Positions 23,411 to 33,528 are shown, counted from the first letter of the stretch. The stretch is 64,000 nucleotides of DNA from Xenopus tropicalis (GCF_000004195.4 NC_030680.2:5204437-5268436); one strand, 5' to 3'. Numbers and translations: made by a program. Notes: generated from the sequence alone by a model not told the origin.

Positions 23411-24309
23411 AGAACCTCCTGTTAGATGGTATGGGCTTTACTCCCGGAGACCTCTCCGCTGTCATGGCTCAATCAAGCATCGAATTTGATGTTACCTTTA
23501 ATCTCCCTGATGCTCTGGATCATTTCTGGCGCATTTACAATATACAGAGTAGGGCGGGTCACCAGAACTGGGATAAGTTAGTAGTTATTCCTATGACAAG
23601 GCCCCAGACGAAGAACATTACGGTAATAATGAAAAACGATGCTGTCCCACAGGAAGACATCCTCATGTGGTTAAGGCGCCAGTGCACGGTCTTAACACCC
23701 TTAGTAAAAGCTTTCGATGAGGATGGAGTTTGGGCAGGGGTCTGGAAAACGCAGGTAAAACTAAACATGTCGGGCAATGTGCCGCAACACCTGCCCAACT
23801 CATTCTTCCTAGGGAGGGAGCGAGGTGTGTGCTTCTATGTGGGACAGCCTCGGAAATGTTTCAAATGTGGGGCAGGTGACCATCTGGCCAAGTCATGTGA
23901 GGTCCTTAGGTGCGCCCTTTGTAATGCGGTAGGTCACGAGGCGGAGAGCTGTAACCGCATACGGTGCAACCTATGCAATCGAATGGGCCATATGCATAGG
24001 AAGTGTCCCGAGGCCTATCACAACGTAGTGAAACTATTTCCGGAGATAGACAGGGAAATGAGGAGGGAAATGGTGCCACCGCAGGAAGGAGACACGGGAC
24101 AGGAAGGAGCAGAGGTTCAGGGGCCGCAAGAGGAGGTGGTGTCTAAAAGATCTATGACTAAGGGTCCCAAACATGACAGAAGGAAGGAGAAAAGGCCAGA
24201 CAGAGAGGTGAAAAGGAACCCTAACAATACAGGGAGGAAAGATAATGAAGGTTGGGAGTTTCAGAAAAGTAAAACAAAAATAAAAACAAAAGAAATGCTG
24301 ACCTGTTAG
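23395..24309 (+). pseudogene. LINE ORF1, gag-like domain and three CCHC zinc knuckles
   Basis: The -1 frame opens right after the C7 run; a methionine-started frame begins at 23431. The first ~150 residues resemble the ZCCHC3/gag-like fold of Tx1-type ORF1 proteins (a DILMWLRRQC segment and an FDEDGVWAGVWK-type motif are visible). Three knuckles follow at 23857-24006: CFKCGAGDHLAKSC, CALCNAVGHEAESC and CNLCNRMGHMHRKC. All are C-x2-C-x4-H-x4-C with every ligand present. The tail is Lys/Arg-rich and ends at a TAG (24307-24309) after an A-rich stretch. Here a second -1 shift would join the next segment. Role by family: nucleic-acid binding and RNP assembly. Confidence 0.85.
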
Positions 24310-24704
24310 ACCCAGGGGAGAGTAGCTCAGGGGTCTGTTCTTTCTCACTCAGCACTAAGAACAAGTTTTCGGTGCTGGAGGAGGAGCCGGACAGCTGGGG
24401 CGACAGGGCAGAAAGAGAGGAGGAGTTAGAGAGGATGCGCAGGGAGGAAGAAAGAGAACAGGAGCAGATGGAAATCCAACTTGCATCACAAAAGAGAGGT
24501 AGGGAAACCGAGGATCAGCCAGTAAGGAAGAAAGGTGTGGGGGGGGCAGTAACTGGAGATCCGGGTGGTGGTACAGTTGGCCTTGAGGATGATGTGCAGG
24601 TCCAATCAGGTCCTCAGGCGAAACGATTTGGAGAGGCTACAGGTCAGCAGGCAAAGAAGGCAAATTTGTCAATCAGGGTTCATGATGGCGCAAACTCAAA
24701 TTAG
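24273..24704 (+). pseudogene. LINE ORF1, C-terminal acidic/charged tail
   Basis: This third frame of ORF1 opens after an in-frame TAA at 24270-24272, within the A-rich stretch 24271-24296. It continues through KNKFSVLEEEPDSW (ATG-initiated version at 24372) and a Glu/Arg-rich helix (EREEELERMRREEEREQEQM) to a TAG at 24702-24704. Reading straight through from the zinc-knuckle frame needs a one-base shift in the A-run. The stop lies 23 nt inside the start of ORF2, so ORF1 and ORF2 overlap. It has no known domain of its own and is assigned to ORF1 by position and composition. Confidence 0.75.
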
Positions 24705-26442
24705 AATCCTGTCATCCAATGTCTGTAGCATTAAATCTGAGCGGGCGAGGTTCTTGGCTTATGAGAATCTCTCCCGCTCAGATGCGGAGGTGTTTTTCCT
24801 TCAGGAGACCCGACTCGCTACTAGGGCGGATCTGAGAAAGGCAAAGGCTGACTGGCGACATGGGCCTTCCTTCTGGTCCATTGCGGAGGAGCCATGTGGC
24901 GGAGTAGGGATACTGTTTCGAGGTGGCCTCGATATTAAAGTGCATCGTCTCCTTGAGATCCAGGTGGGGCGTTGTTTACTACTAGATGTTACATTAAATG
25001 GCAGGCGATTTCGCCTTATAAACGTCTATGGGCCGCAGTCTATGGCAGGCAGGAGGGCTTTGCTGAGTGAGATCAGGCCCTTTCTGCACACGTCGCTCCC
25101 GGTCGTCTTTGCTGGTGACTTTAACCAGGTCCTCAGGCCAGAGGATCGTTCCGGAAGGATAGGGAAATCTGAGAGCTATTTTTTAAATATGCTTATTCAG
25201 CAGGCAGGACTGGTCGATGTCGCTACCTGGGGCGGCCGGAGAGCGGCGCATACTTACAGGTGTGCAAATAGGAGCAGCCGTCTGGACATGGCTTTTGTCA
25301 GGGCAGGTGAGGAGTTCACTAATGTTAGGGAGGTGGCGACCGAGTACTCTGACCATCTGACTCTTTCCTTTACAGTGGGGGTCTCCTCTATTCCAGCGAG
25401 TGGTAGGGGTCTCTGGCGCCTTAGTGCAGATTCCTTGGAGGGCGAGTCAGTAGGGAAGTCTTTTGGGGCTCTCCTTCAGCACCAGCTTGGGAGAATAGAC
25501 TTTTACAACTCTGTGTCATCATGGTGGGAAGATGCCAAATGCTCATTCCGGACTTTCTTCCGTAAGCTATCTGTACGCAGGGAGGGTAACAAGTATAAGA
25601 AGTACCTGACTCTTTTAACGAAGTTGGAGTCCTCTATTTCGGATGGGGTGGAGGGGTCAAAAATTACCCGGCTGAAAGCCCAGATCAGAGAATGTCAGTA
25701 TAGCCGCTACAAATCTCTTGTGCAGGAAAGGGATTATGGGAGTTTTCACTCTCCGGACCCCTTTTTAAACTGCCGGGAGAATGTTGGGCGGAAGCTTATC
25801 ACCGGTCTGATCGACCCCGAGGGTGAGTTACAGACATCCAGGGAGGGCATCCTTGGGGTTGTGAAAGACTTTTACGGTTCTCTGTTCCGGGCCAAGGCTT
25901 TGGATAAGGGGAGGACTTCATCCTTCCTGGAGGCAACCCCAGGGCCTGATGTGACCAATTTGGACTTTGAGCCTTTGACAGCTGAGATCACGGAGGATGA
26001 GGTCAAAGCTGCCATCGACTGCCTTGCTAAAAAGAAGGCTCCAGGACCCGACGGCCTTACAGCCGAATTTTATAAGAAATTTAAAGACCAGCTGGCTCCG
26101 GTTCTCGTAGAGGTCTTTAGAGACTGCCTGGAAGGGGGTATCTTGCCCCCCTCTATGAGAGAATCCTCCTTGATCTTGCTGTCAAAAGGTAAGGATCCGC
26201 AGCGGGTTGAGAACTGGAGGCCGATTGCCCTTCTCAACACTGATAGGAAGCTTCTCGCACGGATACTTTTTACTAGACTGATTTTGTTTTCAGGCACTTT
26301 ATTATCTCCTGTCCAGTCCTGCACGGTGAGAGGGCGGAGCATATTCGAGGCGATCCTTACTATAAGGGAAGCCTTGGAACTATGCAAAGTCCAAAACATT
26401 GGGTGCTACTTCCTGTCTCTGGACCAGGCTAAGGGCCTTTGA
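24682..26442 (+). pseudogene. LINE ORF2, APE endonuclease and N-terminal reverse transcriptase
   Basis: I choose the tandem ATGATG at 24682 as start because the endonuclease begins at once (RILSSNVCSI). The frame is open further upstream, but that part overlaps ORF1. Endonuclease motifs are complete: the Asn in SSN (~residue 12), the Glu in FLQET (42), LINVYGP, GDFN with Asp ~146, RLDMAFV, and SDH (~223-225). Reverse-transcriptase motifs follow: KKKAPGPDG (~450), RPIALLNTDRK, and LSPVQSCTVRGRSI. The frame ends prematurely at a TGA within motif A, after LSLDQAK, because a GGG at 26433-26435 carries one base too many for the downstream frame. Known role of the family: nicks the target and copies the RNA in place (target-primed reverse transcription). 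Confidence 0.88.
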
Positions 26443-27141
26443 TCGAGTGGATCATGAGTATCTGTGGGCCGTTTTGGCAAAGTACGGCATCCCGGGAACA
26501 TTCATTAGGTGGCTATCAGCTTTGTACAAAGGGGCCATAAGCTTTCCACTTATCAATGGGTGGCGAGGTGAGAACTTTGAGGTCGGGGCCGGGGTGAGAC
26601 AGGGGTGCCCTTTAAGCCCTTTGCTGTATGTTTTTTGCGATCGATCCTTTTTTAAGGCGTTTGCAGGCGGGTGGAATAAAGGGTCTCTCTGTTCCCTGTA
26701 GCCAGCCCCTCAGGTCAGTAGCCTACGCGGATGATGTCACGGTGGCAGTCTCTTGTCCGGAGGATGTGGGAGTGCTGTCCGAGACCATCAGAAGTTATTC
26801 AGAGGCCTCCGGGTCTCTGGTCAACATGGATAAGTCTCAAGCTTTTTTGGTCATTAGACGAGGAGCCGGCTTTCCCGCTCCGGGAATTCTCAGTTGCCCC
26901 AACTCAGATTAGAATCCTGGGGATCAAGTTTGGGAAGGGAGATGACTGTAGGCAAAACTGGGAAGAGAAGTTGGATGCCGGGAATGCTAAAGTACAGCGA
27001 TGGAAGCAGTGGAGGCTGTCCTACAGTGAAAGGGTGAAGCTTGTGAAGACTTACCTGGTCCCTATCTTTTTGTTTGTTTCCTATGTGTATCCGCTGCCTG
27101 AAGCTCTCTATGCTCGATCCACAGTCTGTTCTTCCAGTTAA
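26436..27141 (+). pseudogene. LINE ORF2, reverse transcriptase core in three frames (FDRVDH, RQGCPLSP, YADD)
   Basis: After the first shift the frame continues with AFDRVDHEYLW and VRQGCPLSPLLYVF. A run of six T (26631-26636) then shifts it to the frame with the catalytic YADD (26724-26735) and GSLVNMDKSQ. A third shift between about 26870 and 26905 leads to PTQIRILGIKFG and a thumb-like segment (RLSYSERVKLVKTYLVPIFL) ending at 27141. All catalytic residues are encoded and no in-frame nonsense codon occurs inside any segment. Only single-base length changes break it. Confidence 0.85.
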
Positions 27142-28042
27142 TCTGGGGAGCAGGCTGAATCCAGTAAAAAGGGGTGTCACTTACCTGCAGAGGAAAGAGG
27201 GAGGGTTGGGCATGTTATGTCCAGTGGCTTTCTTTGGCTCCATCTTCCTAAAGTCTAACTTTGGGTGCCTGGGCCAAAGAACTGATTCCCTGTGGGAATG
27301 TTGCGTCAGGCGTTGGGTATTGCCTCTGGTAGGAGATTGGGTGCTTGGCGGTAGCGTGAAGAAAGTCCGGGTGCGTGGTTGTCGTCTCCCAACGCATTTA
27401 CAGTTGGGGTTGAAGCTCCTGAGGAAGTGGGATGTTGGAATTGGGGAACTGGGTTCTGTCCCGAGGAAACAGATCTATCAGAGGATCCTAGCGACCTATT
27501 TCATTGTCCCTTTGGCCTTGAAGGACTGCGTGGGGGACATTCTTTCCCAGAGCCTCCGGTGGCTCAATGACAGAAGGGTGCCTTCTAGTTACTTTGATCT
27601 AAACTGGCTCGCCCTTCAGGGAAAGCTTTTTGTGCGGGGCAATCTGCGCTACTTGAATATTGCGGACAGGAATTGCCCGTGGGGCTGTCCTGGTGATGAG
27701 ACCCAGGAACATTTTTTGGTGGATTGTCCCGTAGCAAAAATTGTACAGTGTCAGCTGGCAGAGGCCCTCAAAGTGCCATATATCAAGAGACTTTCCTATG
27801 CAGATGCGGCTTATGGCGTTTTGTCCGTCCAACACCCCCTGGATAGAGGAACGGTGTACATGATTATATCAGTGATGAGGTACCACCTATGGCAATCCCG
27901 CTGTAGGAGATCTTTTAGCCAGGAGGATGTTATTATTGACCTTATAGTGAAGTCTGTGGTGGTCGACTTGGGTTTCCTGAGGGAAAGGGAGCTAAAACAG
28001 AGCTGCTCAAACGCATCAAAATGGAGGTGCATAACCCTGTAG
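27110..28042 (+). pseudogene. LINE ORF2, C-terminal region with CCHC motif
   Basis: After two further one-base losses near 27116 and 27137-27145, the frame runs open to a TAG at 28040-28042. It contains RLNPVKRGVTYLQRKEGGLG, typical of the region after the RT in L1/Tx1 elements. A zinc-binding-like motif CPWGC-x7-H-x4-C (27674-27726) matches the C-terminal CCHC of this group. The last ~90 residues (VYMIISVMRYHLWQSRCRR) are helical and basic. Length and motif order agree with a complete ORF2 of about 1,120 residues. Confidence 0.85.
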
Positions 28043-28468
28043 CCTGGTTACTGTATTGCCTGACGATAGTGAGTGTAACAGCTGATCCTGTCTTCCTTTG
28101 CCTCTTAAGATCAGTCATGGGAACCATGTTCAATGGGGAAGTGACCAACACTGTACCACCACCAGTAGGAGCTTATCAGCTAGCCGAACTTTAGACTTTG
28201 TGGCCGGGTGTGTGATGGTGGAGGGTGGGGAGGGAATGATCTTTTCATGGACAAAGGGAGGACTTTGCCGGTATCTGATTCTTGGGAGGGAATTATGGAC
28301 AGAGGAAGGACTCTGGGAGGGTTTGGTGTGTGGTGATGGGAAATTTCATTTAAGAGCTGAGGCATGGCAAGCCTAACTCACTGGTGGTGATGCTGGTCTG
28401 AAATGATCGGAATATTTAGGTTTGTTTTGATTTGAATGTATTTATTATAAATTGTTAAGTTTTCACTA

Positions 28469-28474
28469 AATAAA
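28469..28474 (+). terminator. polyadenylation signal at the LINE 3' end
   Basis: AATAAA lies 4 bases before the element's last base and is followed by an A-rich tail and the target duplication. This is the usual end of a polyadenylated LINE transcript. Confidence 0.7.
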
Positions 28475-28478
28475 AAAT

Positions 28479-28942
28479 TCCTATCTGATCCCCCCCATTG
28501 TAAGCAGCAGTCCTGCCCTGCTTTATGGCTGAGATTCTAGCTATCTGTATAACAGAGCATTCTGTCACAGTGGCACAGATCCTATCTGATCCCCCCATTG
28601 TAAGCAGCAGTCCTGCCCTGCTTTATGGCTGAGATTCTAGCTATCTGTATAACAGAGCATTCTGTCACAGTGGCACAGATCCTATCTGATCCCCCCATTG
28701 TAAGCAGCAGTCCTGCCCTGCTTTATGGCTGAGATTCTAGCTATCTGTATAACAGAGCATTCTGTCACAGTGGCACAGATCCTATCTGATCCCCCCATTG
28801 TAAGCAGCAGTCCTGCCCTGCTTTATGGCTGAGATTCTAGCTATCTGTATAACAGAGCATTCTGTCACAGTGGCACAGATCCTATCTGATCCCCCCCATT
28901 GTAAGCAGCAGTCCTGCCCTGCTTTATGGCTGAGATTCTAGC
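28479..28942 (-). repeat. 100-bp satellite array (family E), middle block
   Basis: Continues the array interrupted at 21196, with 4.6 copies. It is itself interrupted at ATTCTAGC (28935-28942) by the hAT-type element and resumes at 30160. Confidence 0.97.
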
Positions 28943-29214
28943 CAGTGGCGTAGCGTGGGCTTTCGTCGCCTGGGGCCGACCGGAAATTTGCCGCCCCTTT
29001 ATTTAGTTATTCTTAAAAAAAATAGACAAAATAAAAAAAGTAGTATTAAATTTTTTTTTTTTTTTGATTGAATTTGAAATGCGGTGCGCATGTCATAATT
29101 GTCAAAAGTGGATTCAGCTGTGCGTCCGTGGCTGCCCATGGTGGCAGGGCCGCCATCAGAAATCACGGGGCCCCTCCCATCAGTACAGGACACACAGACA
29201 TAAAAAGTATTAGG

Positions 29215-29945
29215 GTCACCCTACCACAGTGCCCCCTAACACTATGCTGGCCAGGCCCCCCTAACGCTATTCTGGCCACGGTCCCCCCATACAACTGCCC
29301 CATAGACAGTACCCCCATACACAGTGCCCCCAATTGCCCCATACACAGTGCCCCCCACACACATTGCCTCCAATTGCCCATAGAAAGTGCCCCAATTTCC
29401 CCATAGACAGTGCCTCCAATTGCCCCATACACAGTGTCCCCATAGACAGCCCCCTCCACACAGTGCCCCCAATTGCCCTTAGACAGTGCCCCCAATAGGA
29501 AGTGCCCCCATACACAGTTCCCCCATAGACAGTACCCCCAAAGACCTTGCCCCCCCCCACAGAAAGTGCCCCCATACACAGTGCCCCAATTGCCCCATAC
29601 ACAGTTCCCCCAATAGAAAGTGCCCCCATACACAGTACCCCCATAAACAGTGCCCCCAATTGCCCCATACAAAGTGCCCCCAATAGGAAGTGCCCCCATA
29701 CACAGTGCCCCAATTGCCCCATACACAGTGTCCCCATAGACAATACCCCCCAAAGACCTTGCCCCCCCAATAGAAAGTGCCCTCATTCACAGAGCCCCAA
29801 TTGCCCCATACACAGTGCCCCCAATAGGAAGTGCCCCCATACACAATACCCCACAAAGACCTGGCCCCCCCATGGAAAGTGCCCCAATTTCCCCATAGAC
29901 AGTAGCCCCCACACAGTGCCCCCAATTTCCCCCATAGTACATACC
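29215..29945. repeat. minisatellite inside the hAT element, irregular 17-30-bp unit
   Basis: Tandem variants of CCCCCAATTGCCCCATACAC and CATAGACAGTGCCCCCA. Unit length is irregular, so open frames on both strands (Gly/Trp/Tyr-rich on the minus strand) are artefacts of the repetition. Confidence 0.92.
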
Positions 29946-29958
29946 CCCAAAGACCATC

Positions 29959-30094
29959 GGCGGCGGCTCCTTCTCTCTTACAGGCAACAGGCGCTTCTAT
30001 AAGGTTGCGCCTCGCCGCTGACGTGTGACGTCATACGCACGGGCGCAACCTTATAAAAGCGCCTGTTGCCTGTAAGAGAGAAGGAGCCGCCGCC
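29959..30094. repeat. long inverted repeat (hairpin) with CRE-like loop
   Basis: Left arm 29959-30011 (GGCGGCGGCTCCTTCTCTCT and following) pairs with right arm 30042-30094 over 53 bases, with about one mismatch. The 30-nt loop contains TGACGTCA (30026-30033), the consensus CRE/ATF site, and a second ACGTG. Subterminal placement near the right end suggests either transposase binding or a foldback origin. Function is inference. Confidence 0.85.
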
Positions 30095-30159
30095 GCCGCC
30101 CCTTCTGATACGCCGCCCGGGGCCATGGCCCCCTCGGCACCCCCCTCGCTACGCCACTG

Positions 30160-31195
30160 ATTCTAGCTATCTGTATAACAGAGCATTCTGTCACAGTGGC
30201 ACAGATCCTATCTGATCCCCCCATTGTAAGCAGCAGTCCTGCCCTGCTTTATGGCTGAGATTCTAGCTATCTGCATAACAGAGCATTCTGTCACAGTGGC
30301 ACAGATCCTATCTGATCCCCCCCATTGTAAGCAGCAGTCCTGCCCTGCTTTATGGCTGAGATTCTAGCTATCTGTATAACAGAGCATTCTGTCACAGTGG
30401 CACAGATCCTATCTGATCCCCCCATTGTAAGCAGCAGTCCTGCCCTGCTTTATGGCTGAGATTCTAGCTATCTGTATAACAGAGCATTCTGTCACAGTGG
30501 CACAGATCCTATCTGATCCCCCCCCCATTGTAAGCAGCAGTCCTGCCCTGCTTTATGGCTGAGATTCTAGCTATCTGTATAACAGAGCATTCTGTCACAG
30601 TGGCACAGATCCTATCTGATCCCCCCCCATTGTAAGCAGCAGTCCTGCCCTGCTTTATGGCTGAGATTCTAGCTATCTGTATAACAGAGCATTCTGTCAC
30701 AGTGGCACAGATCCTATCTGATCCCCCCATTGTAAGCAGCAGTCCTGCCCTGCTTTATGGCTGAGATTCTAGCTATCTGTATAACAGAGCATTCTGTCAC
30801 AGTGGCACAGATCCTATCTGATCCCCCCCCATTGTAAGCAGCAGTCCTGCCCTGCTTTATGGCTGAGATTCTAGCTATCTGTATAACAGAGCATTCTGTC
30901 ACAGTGGCACAGATCCTATCTGATCCCCCCCCATTGTAAGCAGCAGTCCTGCCCTGCTTTATGGCTGAGATTCTAGCTATCTGTATAACAGAGCATTCTG
31001 TCACAGTGGCACAGATCCTATCCCCCCCCCATTGTAAGCAGCAGTCCTGCCCTGCTTTATGGCTGAGATTCTAGCTATCTGTATAACAGAGCATTCTGTC
31101 ACAGTGGCACAGATCCTATCTGATCCCCCCATTGTAAGCAGCAGTCCTGCCCTGCTTTATGGCTGAGATTCTAGCTATCTGTATAACATTCTGTA
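30160..31195 (-). repeat. 100-bp satellite array (family E), right block, about 10 copies
   Basis: Resumes with the second ATTCTAGC copy and runs to GTATAACATTCTGT, where a GAGC is lost and unique DNA begins. One unit near 31015-31025 lacks CTGAT. Otherwise only the C-run length varies between copies. Confidence 0.97.
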
Positions 31196-31527
31196 TGAGG
31201 CTGCGCCACGGTTGCCTATGTAACAACTTCCACGCCATTAATATATAATGGAGCTCGTTATGTAACGATGTCGGTGGCAGCTGAACAGTTCAAAAATTAG
31301 CAGCACCAACATTAAAATTTCTCTCCTTAATTCATTTCCCTCCCAGTGGCAGCGAATGTGCGGCAGAGGGTGAGGCCTTGATCACGGGATTGAGATTTGC
31401 AATTATAATGCTAATCGGTTGCACCCAATCACAATGGGACTTATTCAGTTATTATCTGTCTGTAACCTGGTGTTTGTCTCGTTAGGAATCACACCCAAAT
31501 AATTACTAATTAATATTACTCTCAGCA
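31196..31527. other. unique AT-rich island
   Basis: About 330 bp single-copy DNA between two satellite arrays, with several AATTA/TTAAT words near 31495-31515. No gene recognised. Confidence 0.45.
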
Positions 31528-32475
31528 ACTCCCCAATATCCATTCATTCCTCATTCTCACTGGGTTTATAGTTATGTGTAACTGTCACTGTGTCTGTCCC
31601 TTTCCCTTCCCTGCACTGCTGGTTCTGACTCCTGATACAACTCCCCAATACCCATTCATTCCTCATTCTCACTGGGTTTATAGTTATGTGTAACTGTCAC
31701 TGTGTCTGTCCCTTTCCCTTCCCTGCACTGCTGGTTCTGACTCCTGATACAACTCCCCAATACCCATTCATCCCTCATTCTCACTGGGTTTATAGTTATG
31801 TGTAACTGTCACTGTGTCTGTCCCTTTCCCTTCCCTGCACTGCTGGTTCTGACTCCTGATACAACTCCCCAATATCCATTCATTCCTCATTCTCACTGGG
31901 TTTATAGTTATGTGTAACTGTCACTGTGTCTGTCCCTTTCCCTTCCCTGCACTGCTGGTTCTGACTCCTGATACAACTCCCCAATACCCATTCATTCCTC
32001 ATTCTCACTGGGTTTATAGTTATGTGTAACTGTCACTGTGTCTGTCCCTTTCCCTTCCCTGCACTGCTGGTTCTGACTCCTGATACAACTCCCCAATACC
32101 CATTCATCCCTCATTCTCACTGGGTTTATAGTTATGTGTAACTGTCACTGTGTCTGTCCCTTTCCCTTCCCTGCACTGCTGGTTCTGACTCCTGATACAA
32201 CTCCCCAATACCCATTCATCCCTCATTCTCACTGGGTTTATAGTTATGTGTAACTGTCACTGTGTCTGTCCCTTTCCCTTCCCTGCACTGCTGGTTCTGA
32301 CTCCTGATACAACTCCCCAATATCCATTCATTCCTCATTCTCACTGGGTTTATAGTTATGTGTAACTGTCACTGTGTCTGTCCCTTTCCCTTCCCTGCAC
32401 TGCTGGTTCTGACTCCTGATACAACTCCCCAATACCCATTCATTCCTCATTCTCACTGGGTTTATAGTTATGTGT
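31528..32475. repeat. 112-bp satellite array, about 8.5 copies
   Basis: The unit carries CTCCCCAATACCCATTCATT, CTCACTGGGTTTATAGTTAT and CCCTGCACTGCTGGTTCTGA. Spacing is 112 bp. Copies differ by a few C/T changes (ATACCC or ATATCC; ATTC or ATCC). The word CACTGCTGGTTCTGACT also occurs singly near 40660. Confidence 0.97.
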
Positions 32476-33528
32476 ATAAGTCAGTGCTACTGACAGTATA
32501 TTGAGGCCACTATACAGATCCGGCAAGACTTTGCTTTCATTTTCAGCAGAGGGAGAGTTACCCTTTATATAGGGATCATATCTGGGCCTAGTTCTACTAT
32601 TGCTATATATGACAGTAGTGGGCGCTATACAAAACACTAGGCCCAGGTCCTACTTTTAAATATTCTAATGGGAAAGCAGAATGTGACCTATAGAGAGAAT
32701 ATAATGATAAGGGGCGGGGCGTGACATCAAGGGGGCGGGCTGTGCAGTCATGGGGCGGGGCTATGCCGGGTGTACACCAGGACCTACTGTATAAGCCCCC
32801 AGGCCTGAGCCCACCAGGATGATCTCCGACAGTCCAGTCCGACTGCACCATACAAACTCACTACATGGGGCTTTAATCTCAATACCCCAGATGCCCCTGT
32901 GCCCTTGGTCATGTATAATGTATAAACATATTTATTGAATTTAGCAGAACTCCAAGTGCAGAGAGCTGCCCCCCCCCCCATCCATGTGTTCCTATTAGAA
33001 TTCCATACTGACCTACATTTATCCTCAGCGGGAGCCGCGGATTCTCTTTCTACCGTCGGCTTTGATCCGAGTGTTCCCACTTGCACTTGTTCTACCCCCC
33101 TCCCCCCCCACTGCGAATATAATTTATGTACCTGCCATCCCCAAAGTGGGCATCGGGCATCCCAAACAGCATGGGGCATTAAAGACTTTGTAGCAGTTGT
33201 TGAACTACAGTTCTCCTGCCACCCTGTCAGGCAATGGGCTGTATTACAGTAGCAGGTAGAGGTAGAACATTTGCAGCCCATACATTAATCCAAAGGGAGG
33301 GATATTTGCTGTCCCACAGTGACCCCCAATGGCCATTCTGAGAAGTGCACCCAAAAAGTGTCCCCCACTCAAGATTTCTTCCATTTTAAATGTAAAAACA
33401 ACAATAGTTTTTTGTTTTTTTACTTTTGTTAAGAATTTATTAACCCTATAATGGGAAGAGAAAATACACTTCTTGAATAGAGAAACCAGTGACAGAATGT
33501 AACAACAGAGCTGGACTGGGATTCAAAA
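32476..33528. other. unique sequence with a GC-rich patch
   Basis: Contains GC boxes near 32705-32765 (GGGGCGGGGC twice), with no exon or ORF after them that I can support. The open frames on both strands around 32784-33281 show no recognisable domain. Promoter activity cannot be excluded. Confidence 0.4.

Larger units (their letters stand above)
21197..28478 (+). mobile_element. full-length L1/Tx1-clade non-LTR retrotransposon inserted in family-E satellite
   Basis: This 7.28-kb element has a 33-nt leader, a long ORF1 with three CCHC zinc knuckles, an ORF2 with APE-type endonuclease, reverse transcriptase and C-terminal CCHC, a 3' UTR of about 430 bp, and ends in an AATAAA-containing A-rich tail. 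The satellite word TCCTATCTGATCCCC occurs on both sides (21182-21196 and 28479-28493), consistent with a 15-bp target duplication. The 5' end is not truncated. The zinc-knuckle ORF1, APE endonuclease and RT motifs fit the L1/Tx1 group, many of whose members insert at specific sites. Both ORFs are interrupted by single-base indels only. Clade assignment is by motif recognition, not alignment. Confidence 0.93.
28943..30159. mobile_element. non-autonomous hAT-type DNA transposon, 1,217 bp
   Basis: Starts CAGTGGCGTAGCG and ends CGCTACGCCACTG, perfect 13-bp terminal inverted repeats. It is flanked on both sides by ATTCTAGC (28935-28942 and 30160-30167), an exact 8-bp target duplication as made by hAT transposases. 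The duplicated word is part of the satellite, so the pre-insertion site is known exactly. The interior has no transposase ORF. It holds a C-rich minisatellite (29215-29945) and a long hairpin (29959-30094). It needs a transposase supplied elsewhere. Confidence 0.93.

Noticed and set aside
28098..28376. 92-codon frame after ORF2 in the LINE
   Set aside because: It lies in the 3' UTR, has no domain, and ORF2 already ends with its C-terminal zinc motif.
20677..31004. Repeated short frames beginning MTECSVIQIARISAIKQG
   Set aside because: They are the 100-bp satellite read in a frame that stays open when the G/C run makes the unit a multiple of three. No selection signature.
32705..33281. GC boxes and open frames on both strands suggesting a small gene
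   Set aside because: No conserved domain, no consistent exon structure, and the two strands give competing frames. Left as unique sequence.
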